Below, piece by piece: positions 56,325 to 64,000 of a DNA stretch of 64,000 bases (the stretch's first letter is position 1; each line of letters begins with the position of its first letter). The stretch comes from Oidiodendron maius Zn. Lineage: Eukaryota; Ascomycota; Leotiomycetes; Myxotrichaceae. The notes under the pieces are model-generated. The model did no database searches. It had not been told where the DNA came from and saw only the letters and a program-made list of their open reading frames with translations. The stretch lies in contig KN832891.1 in NCBI GenBank assembly GCA_000827325.1, positions 587,861 to 651,860 of the forward strand. The letters are read 5' to 3'. Position numbers and translations under genes: made by a program.

Positions 56325-57359
56325 TCTGATGGCGACTTGTACTTGAGTGCATAAGGAGAGTAGACGGACGACTGCGAGCGAGGATGTTATATATACCTAC
56401 AGTTAAAGTCGTTGGGGTCTGCAGGGGCTCGTCGTCATGCTCGAAAGAGAGATTCAAAGCGTCGTCGTTTCGGTGGCTTGTGGTTTGGCGCTGCCATCTA
56501 CCATGCCACTACCCCCTCGCATAGGAGCGGGCTTGGGGAAGAACTCACGCGGAACTCTTCCGACTTTCCATCCTTTGGCTGGCTTGGGATTTGACTATTT
56601 CCTGTACTGCAAGTGATATAGCACGTAGTTGTGATACATGTATGTTCATAATCCGCCCCGGATTCCAGATTGCGGGGTCTCCACACGTCGGCCACAAAGT
56701 TCGCAAGGCTAACTCTATGCAGAGCCTTGTCAGCAGCGGTTTGCGGGCTTGCATAGCTTACTGGACGAGAAGCGGGATTGATTGCCACTGGCCCACGCGT
56801 CTTGGATTAGTGGTCAAGCCTACCAAGTTTACGGGGCTATAAGCACTAAACTCAATACAGCTACTGGCTAACTATTCAGGATTGGCGATATCACTACGGA
56901 TATTATACCGAAGGATAGACTGCAATGGGTACATAATATGGCTGTAAGAATGCTTTTTAACTGCTTAAGTAATTAGTTAAGGTATATTGCCTCTAGCTTA
57001 CGGGGTATATATATTACGCTGCGACATGCAATATCGAAGAAGTGACTCTCGTAATATCTCAAATCCATAAAGCCCCATCCAAGTGGGAGTCGCCTCAAGC
57101 GTTTTGGCTAATTAATAAAAATAACAGTGGTTGCAAGATTTGCGATTGAATATCACGGAGTAATGTTCGCAGGGAATCCTGTGAACAAGGAAGCGGGACA
57201 ATCCATATTCTACATACAGGAGCTATAAGATAGGTTGGAACGCCCAACCCAAAGGTTGATTGGGATTGGGCAAATCTTACAAGGAGTACGTATCTTGAAT
57301 ATATTTATATTCCCCCGGGAGCTAACTATTCTAACATTATCATTGCTAGCACGGGATCC
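56325..57359. other. Upstream region of the MFS gene
   Basis: About 1 kb containing the MFS promoter. It holds one copy of the 18-mer AAAGTTCGCAAGGCTAAC at about 56696-56713. The rest is AT-rich with no recognised exon. Confidence 0.4.
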
Positions 57360-57531
57360 AATGATCATAGAATCTGAAGCGAAAGAACTCTGGCTAGATA
57401 ACTATCGTGATTATTGGCACCACCAGAAGGACGGCTACGTTGTTGGTTTTGATATGTTTCATACACTGCATTGCCTGGTACGACTGAGCAACTTAAGAGA
57501 CTTGATTAAGAGTAGTAGCGACTCCAATTAA
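57360..57531 (+). pseudogene. UstYa/DUF3328-like fragment
   Basis: A single exon-like stretch encodes ESEAKELWLDNYRDYWHHQK followed by DGYVVGFDMFHTLHCLVRL. The HTLHC is the first HxxHC motif of UstYa-family proteins, which oxidise or cyclise ribosomal peptides and other products. The second HxxHC motif and the N-terminal membrane helix were not found nearby, and the frame ends at 57531. A remnant is more likely than a complete gene. Confidence 0.5.
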
Positions 57532-58408
57532 ACCGCGATCAATAGGACCAGAGGGAATTTGAAAGAGAAGTTGAGCGAAGGTGCGAAAATATTCGTTAAA
57601 TGTAGCAGAAACTTCAAGCCGACCGTGATGTCCTTCTGCCGCACGAGGATGGTGTCGACCTCATGGGGCACAAAGCCATGCCAGCGACCCGCCAGGAACC
57701 TTCGCCATTCACCTCTATAATGGAACAAGATCTCAGCTTGACGCCTTGTCGCTGACAAGTACCGACCTTCCTACTACCAACCGCTTGTGCAGAGCCTGAT
57801 TCCAGGCGCCATTAAACCTTAAGTTTCAAAAGTTTCAAACATGATGACCATTTTGCCCCAGCTCTGAGGGACATAGGAGTTTACCGGGATATCTCAGAGA
57901 GCTGTAGCTCTCAAAGACTCATGATCCCGGCACTTATGTACTACACAAGGGGTTAGATTCTATACCGTATAGACACGAGATCCGCAGGTGGATTACCTGT
58001 CTCTCGGCCCAGAAGGGTTAAGCAAGGAGTACAGCCAAAAATTAGGGAGCGTTCAAGCGGAGTTTTATCTATACGATGTAATTGGCCATAGTTCCAATTT
58101 AAAAGCGCTGAACGCTCATATTCCGTTGTCAAATATTCTAGAATATTCCGCGAGAAGGACAGCAACTCTACCCACCTCCACAGTCCGATCTGCGAAGTTT
58201 TTGTTAGTCGGCCATTCACTGTCTGACACCTCTTTTAATCGGTGGCAGGAATACCAGGCCATGAAAGATGTACGGTCTACTCGAGGATTGATGCTATAAT
58301 TATGTGCTCGGGAATACAGTACTACAATCCTTAACGGGTACCTTTTTCACTCCTCACCGATTTAGCGAAAACAAACTCCACAACCATTAGTAGAGAACAC
58401 TTCGTTGC
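57532..58408. other. Gap between the UstYa-like fragment and the HET relic
   Basis: About 880 bp. Overlapping open frames occur on both strands (57528-57758, 57953-58299), with no recognisable domain. No gene is called. Confidence 0.4.
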
Positions 58409-60139
58409 CTAGTTGAGTAATTCATATGCCGTCGCAACATCCAAGAATAGGTCAAGTCTGTCATCCGGATGAATTGAATCAAACTGCGCTATCCCAAACT
58501 TAGAACCAAGGAGTGCGCTATCCCTCCTCGCTCGTGCCAAAAACTTATTCTCAGCCATCCCTGCAGTACCTATAATCCTCAGCCCAGTTCGCTTCCTTAT
58601 GATTAGCGCTTTCGCGATTCCTTGAACCTGGCAAACATAATCTCCTTCCTGGGCTTCCGGTGGTGCGATGCCCATTTTGCCAGAAGAGTCCGGATCAATC
58701 TCTTTGGTTCCTGACAACAGGAATAATCTTGGCTCAGCGAGCAAGGGCGCCTTTTCAAAGTTTTCTGTATCAAATGCAACCGTTTCCTCTCGTATGGAGA
58801 TACTATATGGTATTTTTGTTGGTTCCTAGGCGATGGTCCGGTCATAGCCAGAGACTGCTGCCAGATCCTGTTCAACCACATTCTCTAGTACTTCCATAAA
58901 CAAGTCATTTTCTTCCCTAGCGCTTGGAAGCTGGTCCTCTGGGATAAAACGAGTAATGTTGGATTTCCAACGGACCATTTTTCTGGTATCCGAAATAATT
59001 TCATGATAGGTCGGACCAAAGTGAGATATACGGCCAGCGAGTCGGGCAGGCAACATCAGCTCAGCTGTGTCTTCGTTGATGGTGCTATACACGAGTCTGT
59101 ATTGCTCATCAAAGACTTTGTCCACAGCTGTCATATACATGAGAATTTCACTCTGCACATCATCGCGGGATGCAATCCTCTGCCCGCCAAGTAATGTTTG
59201 AACTGTCTTAGCAAATCGTAAATGATCGTGCTGAGGTGAGTCTTGGTCCGCAGCCTTGAACAGGATTGCATCCTTCCAAACTTCGAAGAGGGACTTATTA
59301 TAGTCGATTGGAAATTGGTCCTCGCAGTCAATAGCAAGCCCAATAAAGCCATATATGTGATCTCTGGGTTCTTTGCAAAGACTGCCTCTATAGGTCTCGA
59401 TAAGAGTCTGAAGTTTGTGACCACTTGAGTACTTGTTGTCCAATTGCCTTTTAATTTTCAACGGGATGCTGTCGTGACATTTCTGGGATGATTCGATCCT
59501 AGAAATAAAACTTTCCCAATCCATATTGTAATTCCCACAGTAGACCTGTATTCTTCTCGCTAGCCCGATCTCCTGAATTATCCAAACCCGTCTCTAATAC
59601 GCATTCCTGCATAAGTTAATAAGAGCGGTAGATCCAAAGACCTGGTATGAGTATTGGCGGTCTACGCCACTTGGTAAACCCAGCCATACCAAGACCTGTG
59701 ATGCTCTGCTATAAGTGAACGGCATCATACGAATCTGTTGATTCTTCTCCGGGACATTGGCTTGATTAATGCAAATTGCATCAATCCATAGGACGCGGTC
59801 TCTATTAGCACATCTGATATGTTTTAAAGCGTTATAGAGGTTTCGCCCCACCTCAAATTCTTTTCCATTGATTGAGATCTGCTTTTTGGCAGTTTCGGCG
59901 CCCCATGTGTATGATAAGGCCTCGTACTTGGGCTTCTGGGCGAAGGTAACATGTTGCAGCGAACACGTGACAGAAACCTCAGGATCGATGGCTTTGTCGA
60001 GAGTTAACAGTCGGATGCCATCGGTCGAGGTGTCGAGCGGACTGTGATAGAACAGGTTCGCTTCATCTATCTTCTCCTTGAATAGACCGAAGCGTCGACC
60101 TGACGATTGTTTTGCTCCCTTCTTGCTACGTGAGAACAT
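58409..60139 (-). pseudogene. HET-domain (heterokaryon incompatibility) gene with two in-frame TAG codons
   Basis: A single 577-codon frame (MFSRSKKGAKQSSGRRFG... to the end at 58409) is interrupted only by TAG at 59594-59596 (codon 182) and TAG at 58826-58828 (codon 438). The HET domain (PF06985) is clear: KYEALSYTWGAE, the LYNALKHIR segment, RVLWIDAICINQ and SRASQVLVWLG. The first stop sits in NAY-TAG-RRVWIIQEIGLAR, where the family has Trp (WxRxWxxQE). TGG to TAG is the RIP-type change. Downstream, GSLCKEPRDHIYGFIGLAID and the C-terminal GDYVCQVQGIAKALIIRKR remain conserved. HET proteins trigger cell death on fusion between incompatible strains. This allele would make only the first 181 residues, so it is probably inactive. 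Confidence 0.78.
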
Positions 60140-61269
60140 CTTGTCGGCAGGGGAACATCATACGAATGGTAATGGCACAGCTGGTGTTGCGATAGAGAAA
60201 ACTTGGATAGTTTACCTGTGGGTAGGGCTGATGGTGTTATGAGATAGATAGATACCGTACTATTTTTTGTCTGGTTAAGGCCCGTGCGATGGCACGTGGC
60301 CTACTCCGAAATGGCGTCTTCATTGGTGCCGGGTTCTTCTGATTGGTTGATGCAACAAATTACTGTAGTAGGGTCGAATACAGCTGATATTGAGCTCAAC
60401 TACCTAACTACAGAGTTTCTGAATAGTCTCCTTATATATTCGAATATTCAGTAATATCGCAGATATTCGGCGCCGAGTATCGGTATGTCCAGGCCCTAGC
60501 TTCTGGGTCTGGATTCATGTTATCACCACTAAATCGGGCCGTATTGGCACAATAGGTCCATCTACGGTTCGTTCAATTCGCATATACTGGGGACTACTCA
60601 ATACCAGATACAGTCGCTTGCAAAACCACCTTCACCTCCCACAAAATTCATAGAATTTTACTGCGCCACACTTGCCTGGGACAGCTTACAGTAAGGTGAT
60701 AAACACTGAACATACTAGTATAGCATCTCAAATTAGAGGTAAGGATACATCCCCCGCAGAAAGAATTTCCAGGTCATCTCCTCCATTTATCTGCATAGTC
60801 GCTGCGCGTAGAAGGGTCTCTATCGTGAGACCAGTCGCTGACTCAGATCGCTGTGTGGACTACCTACCCATAGAGCGGTGGAGGCTTGGTGCGGAGGCAA
60901 GAATCGGCAGTCTACGTCACGGGACTCAGAAGGGTCCTGAGACACGGAATAGTCCTAGGAGTTAGGTCACAGGTTCCGAGGATAGAAAGGTTGATTGTTG
61001 CAGGTAGGGTCTCTGAACTTCTACAGTTGGCAATTCTAATGTATAGCAGAATCTAGCTCGGCGGCGATACAGCATAAGGTGCAGGAGACGGTGGGGAAGT
61101 GTCTCCTAGTAGGAGTAAAGTTTATACAACTAGATTATCAGCCGTGCCTAGACTTTCGCGGAGTATCGTAAGAGAACCCGCCCGCTTGAGCATCAGTGGG
61201 TCTGGTCTACGACCGTGCTGTTATAAATTGCTTGCCATCCAAATGTACGAGCCATGTTTATTCGTAACA
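60140..61269. promoter_or_regulatory. Upstream region of the HET relic
   Basis: 1.13 kb holding the HET promoter and the 3' flank of the next gene. No coding exon, repeat or RNA gene was recognised. Confidence 0.4.
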
Positions 61270-62928
61270 TTAATATTCACACATCGACAAATCAGTCCTC
61301 ACCTCCTTCCCGCATTTCCAAGCATTATATTCCTGGCCCATTACCATCCTCTCAAGCTCCTGTTCTATCTCCCCCCTACCATCCGACGGACCTTGGCCTA
61401 GCACGCCACAGCTAGAGCCCCAATTCAGATGAACGAAAAAGTTCTTTAGTCCTCTAAGAGCAGTCACTGGCTGAATTAATCCTTGGTATGTATGCAACAT
61501 GCGTTTCTTATAACCAGAGTCTGTCTCTAGTGGCATGTCCCAAATTGAAACGTAGAACTTTTCTGCCAACCGAATTTCAAGGTTAAGGACCGTAAGGTTG
61601 GCTTTCTCAGACAGTAGATTAACCGTACTTAGCCAATTCTTCCATCCTGGTTGGTTTGTTTGGAGCATGTCGAGCTCGGACCATTTGAAGTTAAGTACCA
61701 GGGAGGTGACGAATCGTATAGAACATTTCGGGAACCGATGAAGGCCTGGTATGATCGATATGCTACAGTCTGTATCCTCTGGCGATTCAAGTGAAGAACC
61801 AATGCCTGCCATAGATACTTCAAACGTATTTCTTCCATAGAAAACTTCAACAGCAGCAGTCCGAAATTCACGGCTGACAAGAAACAACGCGAAAGGAAAG
61901 CCTAAGCTTTCGCAGTGGTCGCAGTGGGAGTTAAACGCAGAGTGACCCCTGCGACAAAAGCATTTCAGGAGACCGCTGTTCGATCCCGTAATACTAGCAA
62001 CCCTCCCTTCGCCTGAACATGATCCACTGTATATCATACAGTTCTGTTCACAGGTAATGTAGTTGCCGCCTCCCAGTGATGTACGCTCGAGTACGTTAAG
62101 CTGAATCTCCTTAGGGAGGTCTGAGAATCTGAAACACGGTAAAGTTTGGACAGCTGGAGGTGGCTGGCCAATGAGACGTAAAACAGTATCTTTTGCCAGG
62201 CCTTGCAAATCTTCGACGTAATCTCTCGCAAGTCGTAACCCAAAGTCTTGTAGGATAGGCAGGGTCAACAACGGTGCAACAATCATGCCAGCTGTTTGAC
62301 GGTCCTTGCAATCGCATATAACGTACAGAGCAAGTTTACCGGGTTGCGCGCTTTTCGAAATTCGAGTACAAATGCGCTGCCACTGGGAAATGATGAGTTG
62401 ATCCGAAACCGACGCATGGCTCAAGATCGTGTCATGGTTTGAGGGGTTGCTACAGCTGCCATGACCGTTTCCACACCTGCGATTCCTATTACCACAACAT
62501 AGATTCGTACAAGATGCAAGGTTTAGCCGGACGATGAGAGACCTGATTTTTTCAAGGGTAGAGCCACTGAAGCGTTCTAGTGCTCGCAAACCCCGTGGAG
62601 CCCGTCGTGTAATGGCGAAAATATTCTCTCCGTAAAAAATCTGCCTAAGCTCGTCATTCACCAGGCGGCATACAGCAAAGAGGCCAAGTGGTAGGGAGGG
62701 TAGGTGGGAGTGGTCGTCGTCGCTATCAGAAGCTTCTCCGTTGGTGCTCGCACTCTGTCGTATAGCCCAGAAATTCATATGGATAGTCCTCCCCGACAGC
62801 AGGCCGGCTTCGTGATAGATCTGACGGCGAATGCTGGGCGGGAGCTCCAGGAAGGGGCATTTTGCATCGGGCCAGATCTTCTTCCTCGAGACAAGGGGAA
62901 AGAAGAGGGTTATCCTTTGCTGGCTCAT
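61270..62928 (-). CDS. Protein with two F-box/2EXR-like modules
   Basis: Intronless, 552 aa from ATG 62928 (MSQQRITLFFPLVSRKK); the frame is open for a further 31 codons to an ATG at 63021. Two similar modules are visible. Module 1 has FLELPPSIRRQIYHEAGLL followed by LFAVCRLVNDELRQIFYGEN. Module 2 has FSDLPKEIQLNVLERTSLGG followed by LFLVSREFRTAAVEVFYGRN. The LPxxI...IY / VCR...E...FYGxN pattern is that of fungal 2EXR or F-box-like proteins, which may recruit substrates to ubiquitin ligases. Between the modules is a Cys-rich stretch (CTNLCCGNRNRRCGNG and, later, CEQNC, CFC, CDHC) that could bind zinc. No signal peptide is seen. The function is unknown. Confidence 0.6.
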   Translation of the reverse strand: MSQQRITLFFPLVSRKKIWPDAKCPFLELPPSIRRQIYHEAGLLSGRTIHMNFWAIRQSASTNGEASDSDDDHSHLPSLPLGLFAVCRLVNDELRQIFYGENIFAITRRAPRGLRALERFSGSTLEKIRSLIVRLNLASCTNLCCGNRNRRCGNGHGSCSNPSNHDTILSHASVSDQLIISQWQRICTRISKSAQPGKLALYVICDCKDRQTAGMIVAPLLTLPILQDFGLRLARDYVEDLQGLAKDTVLRLIGQPPPAVQTLPCFRFSDLPKEIQLNVLERTSLGGGNYITCEQNCMIYSGSCSGEGRVASITGSNSGLLKCFCRRGHSAFNSHCDHCESLGFPFALFLVSREFRTAAVEVFYGRNTFEVSMAGIGSSLESPEDTDCSISIIPGLHRFPKCSIRFVTSLVLNFKWSELDMLQTNQPGWKNWLSTVNLLSEKANLTVLNLEIRLAEKFYVSIWDMPLETDSGYKKRMLHTYQGLIQPVTALRGLKNFFVHLNWGSSCGVLGQGPSDGRGEIEQELERMVMGQEYNAWKCGKEVRTDLSMCEY

Positions 62929-63050
62929 GATATGACCTTCAGGTTTGAGTTTGCGTAGTGTGTCGGTGATGAGAGATGCCAAGAATGACGGATGGAACTT
63001 GGGGTTGAAAATATTTATCACCCCGCGCAGGACCCGTCAGCCTTGTCAGC

Positions 63051-63335
63051 ATGCACCACCCAACTGAACAGCCCCCCTGGTGCGCCACGGTGTCCCGTGG
63101 GATATATCCGGTGAGGCTGAAGAAAAGAGCGGACACGACTCGGTACCCTGATGGCACAATCAGCGTTAACTTTAGCTATGCACCATCGGACTATGTCCTC
63201 ATCGATAAGAATGACCCTAAGAAGGGATATGAACTTCAGCAAGGTACTCGTCCGCACGAGATACCAAAATGTTCGAACTATCCTGGTTCTCGGGGTAAAT
63301 CGTGCACTGACGTTGCTCAGGAGTTATACGGATGA
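63051..63335 (+). CDS. Hypothetical small protein
   Basis: A 94-aa frame (MHHPTEQPPWCATVSRGIYP ... SRGKSCTDVAQELYG) transcribed divergently from the F-box-like gene, about 120 bp away. A second frame (63300-63585) continues with Cys-containing sequence (EPVCDTGKVC, NCREYTCCGIPEA), and a short intron or a frameshift could link them. No family was recognised and no signal peptide is visible. It may be a spurious frame. Confidence 0.25.
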   Translation: MHHPTEQPPWCATVSRGIYPVRLKKRADTTRYPDGTISVNFSYAPSDYVLIDKNDPKKGYELQQGTRPHEIPKCSNYPGSRGKSCTDVAQELYG

Positions 63336-64000
63336 ATATTGGTCCCCCACCGAACCTGTATGCGATACAGGTAAAGTATGCGCCAAACGCATTTTCTCAC
63401 TTAATATCACACTCAAAATTACGCTTCAAATAGCCCTCCAATATCCATCATCGCAGCTGTCGAAGGAGGATGAGGACAGGCTGTCTTGTTGGGAAGAGAT
63501 GCCCGATGGCAACTGCAGAGAGTATACGTGTTGCGGTATCCCGGAAGCTAGTCCAGTTTCGGTGCTGAGTAACCAACTCAAATGATGATACTTGTGCTCT
63601 GAATACTAATGTTATAGACTGTGTGAAGGAGTACATGTTAAGGATGCTGAAACCACTTGATTTGAGTTATTTGAGACTGTATTTGGAATTCTAGTCCTGT
63701 CACGAAGTATAAAGGTGGTGGTTGAACCCACCCTTAGAAAATAGAGAGCATCATTACCTGAAAATACGAGCCTATCACGTGCACCTACACTAAGCCCCAC
63801 TCGACGCAACAGTTATGAGTCCGGATTAACGCAAAAAGTACCTTCACACCTAATTTACTACGCTACGATACATCAAATCGAAAGCTGTAGCCATAAGGTG
63901 TTGGATACCACCACTGCAAGCCTCCTAAAAACGTCGAAGTGAAGCGTGCCGGTCACGTGATCATCGAAATCTCTCAAAAACACTAAATATATTCGAATAT
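63336..64000. other. End of window, nothing firm
   Basis: Apart from the Cys-containing frame mentioned for the preceding entry, no gene, repeat or RNA was recognised up to the window end. Confidence 0.4.

Noticed and set aside
57953-58299. Overlapping 88-aa and 103-aa frames on opposite strands
   Set aside because: Neither shows a domain, and no exon structure joins them to the HET gene or the UstYa fragment.
1-64000. CRISPR arrays or bacterial-type operons
   Set aside because: No regularly spaced repeats. Genes contain spliceosomal introns and are fungal in family content.

Overview
This window is nuclear DNA of a filamentous ascomycete (Pezizomycotina, probably a mould of the Eurotiales type, although the sequence alone does not settle the genus). 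The evidence is short 45-80 bp introns with CTAAC-like branch sites, families found in these fungi (Zn2Cys6 and Fungal_trans_2 regulators, HET, UstYa/DUF3328, rhodopsin-like 7TM and Dabb proteins), and an AT-rich block of dead transposons whose stop codons fit CpA-to-TpA (RIP-like) mutation. No rRNA, tRNA or CRISPR array was found.

Layout. 0-2.3 kb: an intronless ADP-ribosylglycohydrolase-fold protein with an extra C-terminal beta-sandwich. 2.66-2.90 kb: a solo LTR. 3.0-23.5 kb: a run of metabolic and regulatory genes: two small Dabb proteins around an FAD monooxygenase, a type-B carboxylesterase, a divergent pair of thiamine-diphosphate (ThDP) enzymes (one acetolactate-synthase-like, one pyruvate-decarboxylase-like with all its usual catalytic residues), a Zn2Cys6 regulator, an SDR broken by one stop codon, a methyltransferase of the fungal meroterpenoid type and a 7TM rhodopsin-like protein. 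This looks like a co-regulated pathway with no PKS, NRPS or terpene synthase in view. 24.9-25.8 kb: a decayed metallophosphoesterase.

26.1-35.1 kb is a transposon graveyard. It holds one complete but dead pogo/Fot1-like element, then a second pogo/Fot1-like element carrying a nested Ty1/copia retrotransposon with two 290-bp LTRs. 35.4-42.2 kb: a secreted SnoaL-like protein, a Fungal_trans_2 (PF11951-type) regulator and a PQ-loop membrane protein, separated by long gaps. 43.0-43.9 kb: the 3' end of a different copia element. 44.1-46.4 kb: a stand-alone I9-like inhibitor divergent from a broken subtilase.

46.8-56.3 kb: a Zn2Cys6 regulator, a sugar-transporter relic, an amino-acid permease with a GC-AG intron and a triple GATA box upstream, and an MFS transporter. 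57.3-63.3 kb: a UstYa-like fragment, a HET gene with two in-frame stops and a protein with two F-box/2EXR-like modules.

At least five host genes are broken (SDR, metallophosphoesterase, subtilase, sugar transporter, HET). Together with the transposons this suggests an accessory or subtelomeric-like region that is decaying. Exon boundaries were derived by eye from splice signals, reading frame and family conservation. Where a junction is uncertain the entry says so.
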